Source of the DNA: JAPUME01 sp027294185
Lineage (GTDB): Bacteria > Acidobacteriota > Terriglobia > UBA7540 > JAPUME01
Direction of reading: 5' to 3'
Length of the DNA: 64,000 nucleotides
Assembly: GCA_963555835.3 (NCBI GenBank)
Contig: CAUVWZ020000002.1
Location: forward strand, 992,001-1,056,000
Shown: one piece after another, positions 7,346-16,614 of the stretch
Layout of the letters: every line of letters begins with the position of its first letter
Numbering within the stretch: position 1 is the first letter of the stretch
Position numbers and translations under genes: made by a program
The notes under the pieces: generated by a model
Seen by the model: the letters and a program-made list of their open reading frames with translations, nothing else
Told to the model about the DNA's origin: nothing
Database searches by the model: none

Positions 7346-8452
7346 CTAGGAATCGCGGAAGCGCTTCGACCTTAGAAGCTTGGTTGTTTCAGCGGCAATC
7401 AGGTCGCCCATTCGTGAGGTGGAGATAGCTCGCTTGCGGCCCGGGAATTCAGCGGTGCGAGCTCCGCGTTTGAGAACCTTTTCGATCGCGGTGTCCACCG
7501 CTTCCGCCGGGCCGTCCATGCGGAAGGTGTAACGCAACATCATCGCAGCGGAGGCAATCGCCGCAATCGGATTGGCCCGATTCCGGCCGGCAATGTGGGG
7601 CGCTGAGCCGTGAACCGGCTCGTAAAGGGCGTTTTTTTCGCCCAGACTGGCCGAGGGGAGAAGTCCGATGGAGCCGGTAATCATGGCCGCTTCGTCGCTC
7701 AAAATATCACCGAACATGTTGTTGGTAAGAATCACGTCGAACGAGGTCGGCTTGTCGATCAAGCGCATGGCGCAGGTATCAACGTAGATGTGCTCCAGCT
7801 CTACGTCCGGGTAAGCTTTGGAAACCCGGGTTACGACCTCGCGCCAGAGCCGGGAAACCTCCAGCACATTGGCCTTGTCCACAGAGGTGACACTCTTTTT
7901 TCGGATGCGCGCCAACTGAAAGGCACGGTGAGCCACCCGCTCGATTTCATGCTCGCGGTAGATTTCCGTGTTGATCCCCACCCGTTCGCCGTTCCGAGAA
8001 AAGATGCCTCGCGGATTTCCGAAATAGATCCCTCCCGTCAGTTCCCGAACAATAACCAGGTCCGTTCCACGGGCGTGTTGGGGTTTGAGAGCGGAGAGCG
8101 CCAGCAGCGAATCCAATACCCGCGCCGGGCGCAGGTTCATATAGAGGCCCAGGCGCTGTCGGAGCTGCAACAGTCCGTATTCGGGCCTCTCTTCGGCCCT
8201 TCTCTGGTCCCATTGAGGTCCACCGACCGCTCCCAGCAGGATGGCCTGGGAATTATTGCAGAGAGAGAGCGTTTCGGCCGGAAGCGGTGTTGCCGTGGCC
8301 ATGAGGGCACTGCCCCCCATCAGTCCATACTGGAATTTGAAGGAGACGTCGCGGGCCGCATCCACGGCGCGAAGGACCTTGACGGCCTCCTGAGTCACCT
8401 CAGGACCAATCCCGTCCCCCGGAAGCACAGCAATTTGAAAGGTGTCCTGCAT
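7346..8452 (-). CDS. leuB: 3-isopropylmalate dehydrogenase
   Basis: The enzyme carries out the NAD-dependent oxidation and decarboxylation of 3-isopropylmalate in leucine synthesis. The 368-residue product starts IAVLPGDGIGPEV, has LLGAVGGPQWD, the substrate-binding VRELTGGIYFGNPR (about 133-146), the SVDKANVLE segment (about 193) and the metal-binding TNNMFGDILSDEAAMITGS (about 240-258), all typical of LeuB. It lies downstream of leuA on the same strand across a 245-bp gap that holds no gene I can see. Confidence 0.96.
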   Translation of the reverse strand: MQDTFQIAVLPGDGIGPEVTQEAVKVLRAVDAARDVSFKFQYGLMGGSALMATATPLPAETLSLCNNSQAILLGAVGGPQWDQRRAEERPEYGLLQLRQRLGLYMNLRPARVLDSLLALSALKPQHARGTDLVIVRELTGGIYFGNPRGIFSRNGERVGINTEIYREHEIERVAHRAFQLARIRKKSVTSVDKANVLEVSRLWREVVTRVSKAYPDVELEHIYVDTCAMRLIDKPTSFDVILTNNMFGDILSDEAAMITGSIGLLPSASLGEKNALYEPVHGSAPHIAGRNRANPIAAIASAAMMLRYTFRMDGPAEAVDTAIEKVLKRGARTAEFPGRKRAISTSRMGDLIAAETTKLLRSKRFRDS

Positions 8453-8697
8453 AGCCTTGATTCCCCGTAATTTACTCGATTACCGGGCAAAAAACAAGCC
8501 CAGGCCTCAGACTCAGGGCCGAATTTCCATATTCCGCAACCTAAACCAGGGAATGTTGGTACATAAACCATTAACTATAATACACTTAGCTAACTTAGGT
8601 CCAAGATTTGGAATTATTTTGCCGGGGGGGAGAAGCGAAGAAAAGTCACCACTCTTGAGGGGATGGGGAGAAGGATAGAATTAAGTATTTCAATAAC

Positions 8698-10269
8698 TTA
8701 GGAAGAAACCTGCCTCGCCACGGGCTGGCCAGAAGCGGCATTGCGGTCTTCCTTCACCCGTTGCAGGTCAAACACCGCCTTGTTCGAGGCCTGTAGATAG
8801 GCCTGAGCGGCCGCTTCCACGACATTCTCACTGGAGGCTTTACCCACAAACCGCCGACTGTCGAAGCCACTCACGATGGAAACTTCGGCCACCCCCGCCT
8901 TCCCGGAGTCCAGGGTATGAACCGAGAAATCCTCGATGGTTCCCTTGAGGCCGGTAATGCGGTCAATGGCCCGAAAAGCGGCGTCGCAGGGGCCGTCGGC
9001 CGTGGCGGAGTCGTGGAACGTCTCGCCGTCCTTATCCAGTTCCACCGTGGCGGTGGAGCGTCCCTGGCTGTGGGTCACACTCTGTAGCAGCTTGAGCGAA
9101 TATGCGCCGGGCAGGGATTCGAAACCCTGGTTAACGATTCCGATCAGATCCTCGTCGTAGATTCGCTTTTTCCGGTCGGCAAGCTCGCAGAACTGCTCAT
9201 AAGCCCGCTGGATTTCCGGTTTGGTCAACTCGTATCCCAACTCCTCATAGCGTTGGGCAAGAGCATGCCGTCCCGAGTGCTTTCCCAGGACAATCGAGTT
9301 TCCGTGTCGGCCCACCGTGCGAGGGTCGATGATCTCGTAGGTAATCGCATTCTTCAACACACCATCCTGGTGAATGCCCGCTTCATGGGCAAAGGCATTG
9401 CCCCCCACAATGGCCTTATTGCGCTGCACGGCGACGCCGGTCACCTCGACCAGCATTTGGCTCGAAGGGCAGAGCTCATCCAGTTTCGTTTCAGTGTGGA
9501 AATGAATTTCATCTTTTCGCACATGGAGAACCATGACGATCTCTTCGAGAGAGGTGTTGCCCGCTCTCTCGCCGATTCCGTTGACGGTGCACTCGATCTG
9601 CCGTGCGCCTGCCTCAAGGGCGGCCAGGGCGTTGGCCACCGCCAATCCCAAATCATCGTGGGTATGAGCGCTCAGAATCACCTTATCCATGCCGGGCACT
9701 CCCGACTTAACATCCGCAAACATCTGCCCATACTCAGGAGGCAGACAATACCCGACCGTATCGGGGAGGTTCAGGACCGTTGCCCCCGCCTCCACGGCTG
9801 CGTGGCAGCATTCGATCAGGTACTTTCGGTCGGTTCGGCCCGCATCCTCGGGCGAGAATTCCACTTCCGGGCAGAACGAGGCGGCATGGGACACCGTCGT
9901 CGTGAGCTGTTTCAGGATCTCCTCGCGCGTTTTCCTGAGCTTATACTTCAGGTGGATATCCGAGGTGGCAAGGAAAATGTGGATTCGCGAGCGTCGGGCG
10001 TCCTTTAGAGCCTCCCAGGCACGGTCGATATCCACGCGGTGTGCACGCGCCAGGGCGGCAATCACGGGCCGTCGATGCTCAGCCGCGATGGCCCGAACCG
10101 CTTCAAAATCCCCCTTCGAGGCGACTGGAAACCCGGCCTCCATGATGTCCACTCCCAGGCGCTCCAACTGGCGCGCCATGCGGAGCTTCTCATCCAGGGT
10201 CATGCTGCAACCCGGAGACTGCTCCCCGTCCCGAAGCGTTGTATCAAAAACCCAGACTCTCTCGCTCAT
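8698..10269 (-). CDS. leuA: 2-isopropylmalate synthase
   Basis: The enzyme condenses acetyl-CoA with 2-oxoisovalerate, the first step of leucine synthesis. The 523-residue product has the catalytic-barrel start VFDTTLRDGEQSPGCSM (residues 6-22), the metal-binding AHTHDDLGLAVANALAAL (about 200-217), GNTSLEEIVM and GKHSGRHA, then a C-terminal regulatory domain from about residue 390, where leucine feedback normally acts. ATG 10269 follows GGGAGAG. No Leu-codon leader peptide is visible in the 218 bp upstream, which instead holds a short tandem repeat. Confidence 0.96.
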   Translation of the reverse strand: MSERVWVFDTTLRDGEQSPGCSMTLDEKLRMARQLERLGVDIMEAGFPVASKGDFEAVRAIAAEHRRPVIAALARAHRVDIDRAWEALKDARRSRIHIFLATSDIHLKYKLRKTREEILKQLTTTVSHAASFCPEVEFSPEDAGRTDRKYLIECCHAAVEAGATVLNLPDTVGYCLPPEYGQMFADVKSGVPGMDKVILSAHTHDDLGLAVANALAALEAGARQIECTVNGIGERAGNTSLEEIVMVLHVRKDEIHFHTETKLDELCPSSQMLVEVTGVAVQRNKAIVGGNAFAHEAGIHQDGVLKNAITYEIIDPRTVGRHGNSIVLGKHSGRHALAQRYEELGYELTKPEIQRAYEQFCELADRKKRIYDEDLIGIVNQGFESLPGAYSLKLLQSVTHSQGRSTATVELDKDGETFHDSATADGPCDAAFRAIDRITGLKGTIEDFSVHTLDSGKAGVAEVSIVSGFDSRRFVGKASSENVVEAAAQAYLQASNKAVFDLQRVKEDRNAASGQPVARQVSS

Positions 10270-10377
10270 AGTCTCTCCCGACCTGCTGAAAAGGCTTCTA
10301 CTGGATGGCCCTGGGGATCAATAGCTCTAGATTTTAATTCTTCCAAATCTAATAGTCAAAGGGGACTTTTATTGTTT

Positions 10378-10431
10378 CGGTCAATCCATCAATCCATCAA
10401 TCAAACATTCGATCATTCGATCAATCAACCC
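10378..10431. repeat. Short tandem repeat of ATCAATCC/ATTCGATC-type words
   Basis: Upstream of leuA the plus strand carries three ATCAATC-type words followed by ATTCGATCATTCGATC. Similar low-complexity 7-8-bp repeats occur at 18661-18686, 31592-31657, 47731-47762, 52194-52260 and 52411-52435. Confidence 0.7.
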
Positions 10432-10487
10432 GGCGGCCGGCCGAAAATTCCCAGAAGCCGCGGCGTATTCAGCCAAACCGCCGATGG

Positions 10488-10853
10488 TCAGACTACTCCC
10501 AGGGGAGCCAGAAGGTCCTCCAGATTCTGCTCATCGACCACGATATTCAGCCGCTCCTGAACAAGCGACTCCACCTCATCGAAGGCGCGGAAAAGCCGCA
10601 TCTTGGCCAGGGCATAGAGTTCGTTCGAGTCAAGCTCGCGCGAATGATCCCGTCGCCAGGCCGTAAGGGCGCTTTCGGCCACAAAAATCCTCAACACGAA
10701 GGGAGGACTCTGGTCACCTCTGACGACAAAGATAAAAGCGCTTCCCTGCCCCAGGCCGCCGGGCCGTCGAACCGGCCGTTTGCCGGCGAAGAAGTACTGA
10801 TAGCTGGTGCCCGTTTCGCCTGCATAGTACCGGTAGCGCCGCCGAGTTCCCAA
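10488..10853 (-). CDS. Hypothetical protein
   Basis: The 121-residue product is basic and aromatic at the start (RRRYRYYAGETGTSYQYFFAG), with a middle strand SAFIFVVRGDQSPPFVLRIFV and an acidic helical C-terminus ending NLEDLLAPLGV. I do not recognise the family. The start is taken as TTG 10853 because a stop codon lies two codons upstream in frame and no in-frame ATG is near. The overlapping antisense region up to 10986 is the promoter side of the TerB-like gene. Confidence 0.5.
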   Translation of the reverse strand: MGTRRRYRYYAGETGTSYQYFFAGKRPVRRPGGLGQGSAFIFVVRGDQSPPFVLRIFVAESALTAWRRDHSRELDSNELYALAKMRLFRAFDEVESLVQERLNIVVDEQNLEDLLAPLGVV

Positions 10854-10986
10854 TGGTATTCACCCATTTCCAGATGAGTAATTCTATCACCTGGGAATCC
10901 ATCCACTCAACCGTCTTGGTAGGTCACTCCTCTGGAAACCCTTTCTGGACTATACTGGTGAGAATAAACCCCGTACAGGAGGAACT

Positions 10987-11913
10987 GTGGCGAAGCGAAG
11001 ATATCTCATGGCTCTGGCTAAATTCATTGTGGCAACCGCCTGGGCCGACGGCACGCTTTCTCGCCAGGAATTGAATGCGCTGAAGGACCTCCTTTTCCGA
11101 CTTCCCGAACTCTCGGGAGAAGAATGGGCGGAACTGGAAGTTTACATTGACTCGCCGGTGTCCTCCGCCGAGCGGACCCGCCTCCTCGAAGAGCTGGTTC
11201 AATGCCTGCGGTCCCCGGCCGACAAGGCTTTTGCGAAAACCGTCATCGCAGGGGTGGTCGAGGCCGATGGAAAAGTTTCCCCTGCTGAAAAACAGGTTCT
11301 CGATGAGGTTCAGAGCGCTTTGGAAAATGCCGATGTCGGCGTCTTTACACGGATGAAGCAGTTGCTCGGGCCTTCGGTTTCCCGACGCACTCAGACCGCC
11401 TCGCAGGCGGCAAACCGGGAAGAGGACATCGAAGAATTCGTCAGGAACAAGATCTTTTTCCGGCTCAAGCGGCGGCTGGAATCGGAAGATAAAAAGATGG
11501 ACCTCGATGAACAGAACCTGGAAAAGCTCTGCCTGGCAGGAGGCCTGATGGCCCGGATTGCCTGGGTCGACCAGGATATCTCCGAGGCGGAGAAGCTGGC
11601 CATCCGAAAGAATCTGCACGAGAAGTGGGGCATCTCAGAGACCGCAGCCGAGGTAGTGGCCGAGGTGGCCGCCTCGAGCGTGGCCAGAGGGCTCGACTAC
11701 TTTCGCCTGACAAGAAGTTTCTTCGAGTGCACCGAGAGGCCGGAAAGGGTAGCCTTTCTCGAATCCCTCTTCTCGGTCGCCAATGCCTGTGGCAAGACCT
11801 CCTTTGAAGAAATCGAGGAAATCCGAACCCTTGCCAAAGGATTGAAACTCGACCACCAGGAATTCATCCAGGCCAAGCTTGAAGTTCCCAGAGAAGACCG
11901 CAGCGGGCTATAG
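10987..11913 (+). CDS. TerB-like / tellurite-resistance-fold protein with two repeats
   Basis: The 308-residue all-helical acidic protein has two similar halves. Each contains the TerB pattern of a helix followed by an acidic loop: FIVATAWADGTLSRQEL (about 13-29) and VIAGVVEADGKVSPAEK (about 87-103) in the first, GLMARIAWVDQDISEAEK (about 188-205) and SVANACGKTSFEEIEEI (about 262-278) in the second. TerB-fold domains bind metal or act as scaffolds at the membrane; the exact role here is unknown. GTG at 10987 is fixed by AGGAGG six bases upstream. It is divergent from the gene at 10488-10853. Confidence 0.75.
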   Translation: MAKRRYLMALAKFIVATAWADGTLSRQELNALKDLLFRLPELSGEEWAELEVYIDSPVSSAERTRLLEELVQCLRSPADKAFAKTVIAGVVEADGKVSPAEKQVLDEVQSALENADVGVFTRMKQLLGPSVSRRTQTASQAANREEDIEEFVRNKIFFRLKRRLESEDKKMDLDEQNLEKLCLAGGLMARIAWVDQDISEAEKLAIRKNLHEKWGISETAAEVVAEVAASSVARGLDYFRLTRSFFECTERPERVAFLESLFSVANACGKTSFEEIEEIRTLAKGLKLDHQEFIQAKLEVPREDRSGL

Positions 11914-11991
11914 GAAATTCGACTAAGTTGACCCCCTCCCAACGGTTTTGCTATCTTCTTATAGAGTTGGAGGTTGGCTTCGTTACCCCCC

Positions 11992-13929
11992 ATGAGCGCT
12001 CATATAAAGATCAGTTTGCCGGACGGGAGCACCCGGGAATTCCCTAAGCCCGTCACACCATTGGAGATTGCCCAATCCATCGGCCCCGGCCTGGCCAGAG
12101 ACGCCCTGGCCGCCCGTGTCGATGGTGAACTCCGCGACCTCGCCTCCCCCATTGAAAAGGATTCCCCGGTACAGATCATCACCCAAAAATCACCGGAAGG
12201 GTTGGAGATATACCGCCACTCCTCTGCACATCTGATGGCCGCTGCCGTAAAAGAGCTTTTCCCGGATGCCCGTCCCGGCGTCGGTCCGGCAACCGAGACG
12301 GGATTCTTTTACGACTTCCGCCGCGAAAAGCCCTTCACCGAGGCTGATCTCGAAAAGATCGAGCAGAAGATGAAGGAGCTGGTCGCAGCCGACATCCCCT
12401 ACGAACGCATCCACTACCCCAAGGAAGAGGGCAGGAAGCTGTTCGAGCAGATGGGCGAGGTGCTCAAATGCGAGCTGATCAGCGAAAAGGCCGAGGCGGT
12501 TTTCTCAGCTTATAAGACAGGCAATTTTCTCGATTTCTGCCTCGGTCCCCACATCCCTTCCACCGGGCGCATTCGGGCCTTCAAGCTGCTCTCGGTGGCG
12601 GGCGCCTATTGGAAGGGCGATGAAACCAGCTACCCCATGCAACGCATCTATGGGACTTCCTTCTTCAATCAGAAGGGGCTGGACGATTTCCTTCACAAGA
12701 TCGAGGAGGCCAAGCGCCGCGACCACCGTCGGCTGGGCAAAGAGCTCGACCTGTTCAGCATCCAGGAGGATGCCGGACCGGGGCTGATCTTCTGGCATCC
12801 CAAAGGAGCGACGATCCGCAAAGAGGTCCAGGATTACCTGGAACGAGAACTGGTCGATACCGGGTATCAACTGGTTTCGACGCCGCATCTGGCCAGGCTG
12901 GATTTATGGAAAACCAGCGGGCACACCAACTTCTACAGCGAAAACATGTTCACGCCCATGGAGTTGGACGACGCCACCTACCAGCTCAAGCCCATGAACT
13001 GCCCCTTCCATGTTCTGATTTACCGGAACACCCGGCGCAGTTACCGCGAGCTGCCGATGCGACTGGCCGAGTTCGGCACCGTGTATCGCTACGAGCGGTC
13101 CGGTGTCATGCACGGCCTGCTGCGCGTGCGAGGCTTCACCCAGGACGACGCCCACATCTTCGCCACACCGGAAACCATCGAGGAGGAGATCGGCGCTTGC
13201 GTGGATATCGCATTGAAGATTCTGCGGACTTTCGGATTCGAAAAGTACGAAGTAGAGCTCTCGCTTCGCGACCCGAATTCCCCCGATGAAACCACCGGTG
13301 AACCCGCCGACTGGCAGTTCGCCGAAGATACGCTCCGCAAGGTGCTCAAATCACGCAAGATCACCTACAAGTCCCTGGAGGGGGAAGCCGCGTTCTACGG
13401 CCCCAAGATCGACATCAAGGTGGTGGACGCCCTGGGGCGGCCCTGGCAGCTTTCCACCATTCAATACGATTTCAATCTTCCGATGCGCTTCGGTTTGGAG
13501 TATATTGGCGCAGACGGGCGGGCCCACCGACCCCTGATGGTTCACCGCGCATTGCTGGGTTCAGTCGAAAGATTTCTGGGTGTTCTCATCGAACACTACG
13601 GAGGAAATTTCCCCGTCTGGCTGGCGCCCGTTCAGGTTGCAGTGCTGCCCGTAAGCGAAAAACAGGCTTCCTACGCCCAACAGGTGGCGGACCGTCTGCG
13701 CCAGAGCCGGTTCCGCGTGCATCTGGACGAACGGAACGAAAAGCTTAACGCAAGGATTCGGGACGCCCAGTTGAGCAAGATTCCCTTTACTCTGGTTGTG
13801 GGCGGGCGCGAGGAAGAAGGCCAAAGCGTCGCCGTTCGCCGGCGGGGGCAGCGCGAGGTCATCAGCCAGTCCGTAGAGGATTTCGTTCAATCGCTTGAGC
13901 AGTTGCGCGAATCCCGCTCTGTCGGTTAA
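11992..13929 (+). CDS. thrS: Threonine-tRNA ligase
   Basis: The enzyme charges tRNA-Thr. The 645-residue product has an N-terminal TGS domain (HIKISLPDGSTREF, residues 4-17), the editing-domain zinc motif HSSAHLM (about 72), the class II core with MNCPFH (about 335, zinc-binding Cys), motif 2 RVRGFTQDDAHIF and the C-terminal anticodon-binding domain (VQVAVLPVSEKQ onward). ATG 11992 matches the family N-terminus; a TTG at 11974 is also in frame but sits directly against GGAGG. It heads the thrS-infC-rpmI-rplT-pheST block. No T-box leader is seen. Confidence 0.96.
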   Translation: MSAHIKISLPDGSTREFPKPVTPLEIAQSIGPGLARDALAARVDGELRDLASPIEKDSPVQIITQKSPEGLEIYRHSSAHLMAAAVKELFPDARPGVGPATETGFFYDFRREKPFTEADLEKIEQKMKELVAADIPYERIHYPKEEGRKLFEQMGEVLKCELISEKAEAVFSAYKTGNFLDFCLGPHIPSTGRIRAFKLLSVAGAYWKGDETSYPMQRIYGTSFFNQKGLDDFLHKIEEAKRRDHRRLGKELDLFSIQEDAGPGLIFWHPKGATIRKEVQDYLERELVDTGYQLVSTPHLARLDLWKTSGHTNFYSENMFTPMELDDATYQLKPMNCPFHVLIYRNTRRSYRELPMRLAEFGTVYRYERSGVMHGLLRVRGFTQDDAHIFATPETIEEEIGACVDIALKILRTFGFEKYEVELSLRDPNSPDETTGEPADWQFAEDTLRKVLKSRKITYKSLEGEAAFYGPKIDIKVVDALGRPWQLSTIQYDFNLPMRFGLEYIGADGRAHRPLMVHRALLGSVERFLGVLIEHYGGNFPVWLAPVQVAVLPVSEKQASYAQQVADRLRQSRFRVHLDERNEKLNARIRDAQLSKIPFTLVVGGREEEGQSVAVRRRGQREVISQSVEDFVQSLEQLRESRSVG

Positions 13930-13969
13930 CTTAGTGTGTATGGGATAGAGGAAGACCCGTTGCTGAGAG

Positions 13970-14001
13970 CGGCTCCGTGGGAGCGAACCAGGGAGGAGCC
14001 G
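13970..14001 (+). promoter_or_regulatory. Leader hairpin in front of infC
   Basis: CGGCTCC (13970-13976) pairs perfectly with GGAGCCG (13995-14001). It buries the in-frame GTG 13977 in the loop and ends 3 nt before the ribosome-binding site of the ATA start at 14019. It could take part in infC or L20-type translational control, which is known for this operon in other bacteria. Confidence 0.45.
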
Positions 14002-14018
14002 CCCAGGAGAGTGGTGCC

Positions 14019-14564
14019 ATAGGCCATCGATACATACGAATAAACGAAAGGATCCGAGCTCGCGAGGTGCGGCTGATCGACGACGAAGGCAATCAGCTCG
14101 GAATCGTGCCCCCTTTCGAGGGCATGAAGCTGGCCCGCGAGAAAGGGTTGGACCTGGTGGAGATTTCGGCGAATGCCAAACCTCCGGTCTGCCGTATTCT
14201 CGACTACGGGAAATATCTCTACCAGATGAACAAGCGGGAACATGAAGCCCGCAAGCATCAGAAGTCGATCGAGGTGAAGGAAGTCAAATTCCGTCCCCGC
14301 ACCTCGGCGCACGACTTCATGATCAAAAAGAACCGAATCATCGGTTTCCTGGAGGATGGAGACAAGGTCAAGGCCACGATCATGTTTCGCGGCCGGGAAC
14401 GCGCCCACAAGGAGATCGGTTGGGATATGATCAATCGCCTCTTGAAAGAGCTTGAGGACGTGGCCAATGTCGAAGCGCGGCCCAAGCAGGAAGGTCCCAA
14501 CCTTTCCGCCGTGATGGCGCCCAAGAAAACGACGGGTGGCAAGGGAGCCGATCCGGCCCGCTAA
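14019..14564 (+). CDS. infC: Translation initiation factor IF-3, probable ATA start codon
   Basis: IF-3 binds the 30S subunit and checks start codons. The sequence RINERIRAREVRLIDDEGNQ opens the N-domain, and KEVKFRPRTSAHDF with GDKVKATIMFRGRE the C-domain. With ATA 14019 as start the protein has 181 residues, the normal IF-3 length, and AGGAGA lies 8 nt upstream. The only standard start in frame, GTG 13977, has no good ribosome site and lies in a hairpin loop. infC genes often use AUU, AUC or similar weak starts for self-regulation, since IF-3 rejects them. It is the second gene of the block, followed by rpmI after 52 bp. Confidence 0.92.
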   Translation: MGHRYIRINERIRAREVRLIDDEGNQLGIVPPFEGMKLAREKGLDLVEISANAKPPVCRILDYGKYLYQMNKREHEARKHQKSIEVKEVKFRPRTSAHDFMIKKNRIIGFLEDGDKVKATIMFRGRERAHKEIGWDMINRLLKELEDVANVEARPKQEGPNLSAVMAPKKTTGGKGADPAR

Positions 14565-14616
14565 ACGATTAAACGATGCCGTTAGCCGCCGTTCGCAGAG
14601 AGAGCAGGAGGACAGG

Positions 14617-14820
14617 TTGCCGAAAGTAAAACAGAAAACCCATCGGGGCGCTGCCAAGCGGTTCAAGGTAACGGGTTCGGGGAAGATCGTTCGCCACCAG
14701 GCGTCCATGCGGCACATTCTGACCTCGAAGACCCGCAAGCGGAAACGGAAGCTCCGTAAGTCCACGCTGGTGACGGCCGCGGATCATCACCGCATCAGCT
14801 CCCTGCTCCCCAACGCCTGA
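14617..14820 (+). CDS. rpmI: 50S ribosomal protein L35
   Basis: The 67-residue product PKVKQKTHRGAAKRFKVTGS with later KTRKRKRKLRKSTLV is a typical L35, highly basic. The start is the TTG at 14617: AGGAGGA ends 4 nt upstream and the protein aligns with the L35 N-terminus from the next codon. It lies between infC and rplT, the conserved order. Confidence 0.95.
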   Translation: MPKVKQKTHRGAAKRFKVTGSGKIVRHQASMRHILTSKTRKRKRKLRKSTLVTAADHHRISSLLPNA

Positions 14821-14889
14821 GGGGCCGGGTTGAGAAAATGATGAAGGGCCCGATAAGAGTCGAGAATTTCGAAGGAGTAAATAGGAACC

Positions 14890-15249
14890 ATGCCTCGCGT
14901 TAAGCGTGGAACGCACCGCCGGGACCGGCGAAAAAAGATGCTTGGCCTGACCAAGGGCTATTATCTTAAAAAGAGCAAACTCTACAAGTTCGCCAAAGAA
15001 GCGATTGACCGCGCCGGGCGATTTTCTTATCGTGACCGCCGCGTACGCAAGCGCCAGTTTCGGCGCCTGTGGATTGTCCGCATCGGAGCCGCAGCCCGTC
15101 TGAACCAGCTTACCTACAGCCAATTCATGAACGGGCTGAACAAGCTCCAGATCGCCCTGAATCGCAAAATACTGGCCGATATGGCTGTCAGGAACCCGAA
15201 AGCTTTTGCGGAGATCGCCGGAAAGGCGAAATCGGTGCTTTCGGCCTAG
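14890..15249 (+). CDS. rplT: 50S ribosomal protein L20
   Basis: The 119-residue basic protein begins PRVKRGTHRRDRRKKMLGLT and contains RRVRKRQFRRLWIVRIGAAAR, the long helical N-terminal tail and globular start of L20, which nucleates 50S assembly. In several bacteria L20 also represses its own infC-rpmI-rplT message. The 69-bp gap from rpmI carries GAAGGAG upstream of the ATG. Confidence 0.96.
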   Translation: MPRVKRGTHRRDRRKKMLGLTKGYYLKKSKLYKFAKEAIDRAGRFSYRDRRVRKRQFRRLWIVRIGAAARLNQLTYSQFMNGLNKLQIALNRKILADMAVRNPKAFAEIAGKAKSVLSA

Positions 15250-15404
15250 CCCTGCCTTTCGAGCAGGGAGGACCCGGCGCGAGGCAACCGGATATCGAAT
15301 ACGCGCTCACGGCCGGGAACTCCCAGTCCTTTTCCCTTCGGCAGCAGAGAGAATTCCTATCCGGGCGAGTCGGGACTCGCGCCCCTCACCCCCGGTCTTA
15401 GCCC

Positions 15405-16580
15405 ATGGCCTCATCATTCGAAGATAAAACCAAAAAGACCCTCGAAGCACTGGGCGTCCGCGACGCTACGGGCGTAGAGTCCCTCTTCGCCGAGGCGCAG
15501 AATCAACTCGAAGCCGAACGCAGCAGTCTGGTCGAGAATCCCCCTGCCGATACCGCCGAACGGGAAGCCGTCATCAAGGCGCTGCGCGACCGTTGGCTGG
15601 CGCGCAAGAACGGTCTCGTCACCTTTATCAACGAGAATTGGCTGAGAAAAGCTCCCGGGTCGTTAAAGCCTGCAGCGGGGCGCTCGTTCAACGAGTTGAG
15701 AAAGCTCGGGGCCTCGGTTGAGATCGACCAACTCCGTAGTACTCTACCCTCCACCGCGAAGGTTACGATAGCTACACCTGAGAAGGCCCGCCAAGCTCCG
15801 GCTCATACAATGGCGTCGCTCCATGAGGCTTCCGACCTGACTTTGCCCGGACGAGTGCGCACGCTCGGCACCCTCCACCCCGTCACGCGCGTGCAGCGCG
15901 AAATCGAAGATATTTTCATCAGCCTGGGTTTCTCCATTGAAACCGGACCTGAAATCGAGACCGCCTATTACAACTTTGAAGCTCTGAACATCCCGGAAAC
16001 CCATCCGGCCCGCGACGACCAGGACACTTTGTACGTGAACGCAGAGACGGTGTTGCGGACGCACACCTCGCCGGTGCAGATTCGCGCCATGGAGAGAATC
16101 AAAGAGCCGCCTCTCCACATCATCGTCCCCGGCAAGGTCTACCGCCGCGACAATCCCGACGCCACCCATTCACCCATGTTCCACCAGATTGAAGGCCTGG
16201 CCATCGACCGCGACATCAACTTTGCCGACCTCAAAGGGGTGCTGGATTACTTCATCAAGAGATTCTTCGGCGAAAAGGTGCGAACCAGTTTTCATCCCAG
16301 CTTTTTTCCCTTCACCGAACCCAGCGCCGAGGTGGCCATCAGTTGCGTCTTTTGTGACGGAAAAGGCTGCCGGGTCTGCAAACAGAGCGGATGGATTGAA
16401 GTCATGGGGTGCGGCATGGTGCACCCGAACGTCCTGCGCGCGGGCGGCATCGACCCGAAGAAGTATTCCGGCTGGGCATTCGGTCTGGGCGTTGACCGCT
16501 ATGCGATGTTCAAATACGACATCAACGACATTCAGCTCTTCTATCAGAGCGACATGCGGTTTCTCGAGCAGTTCCCGTAA
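15405..16580 (+). CDS. pheS: Phenylalanine-tRNA ligase alpha subunit
   Basis: This is the catalytic subunit of the (alpha-beta)2 enzyme. At 391 residues it is longer than the usual 340 or so, the surplus lying in the N-terminal coiled-coil region that binds tRNA. Class II motifs are clear: FNFEALNIPETHPARDDQDT-type segment (about 190-208), RTHTSPVQIRAM, motif 2 GKVYRRDNPDATHSPMFHQI and the motif 3 GLGVDRYAMF near the end. A CVFCDGKGCRVCKQSG insert gives a possible zinc site. It is followed by pheT after 34 bp. Confidence 0.95.
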   Translation: MASSFEDKTKKTLEALGVRDATGVESLFAEAQNQLEAERSSLVENPPADTAEREAVIKALRDRWLARKNGLVTFINENWLRKAPGSLKPAAGRSFNELRKLGASVEIDQLRSTLPSTAKVTIATPEKARQAPAHTMASLHEASDLTLPGRVRTLGTLHPVTRVQREIEDIFISLGFSIETGPEIETAYYNFEALNIPETHPARDDQDTLYVNAETVLRTHTSPVQIRAMERIKEPPLHIIVPGKVYRRDNPDATHSPMFHQIEGLAIDRDINFADLKGVLDYFIKRFFGEKVRTSFHPSFFPFTEPSAEVAISCVFCDGKGCRVCKQSGWIEVMGCGMVHPNVLRAGGIDPKKYSGWAFGLGVDRYAMFKYDINDIQLFYQSDMRFLEQFP

Positions 16581-16614
16581 GGCTCGATCTTCTGCCCCGG
16601 CCGCCTGCTGACCT

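Noticed and set aside
8453..8697. Leucine attenuator between or before leuA and leuB
   Set aside because: No Leu-codon cluster followed by a terminator was found in 8453-8697 or 10270-10487.
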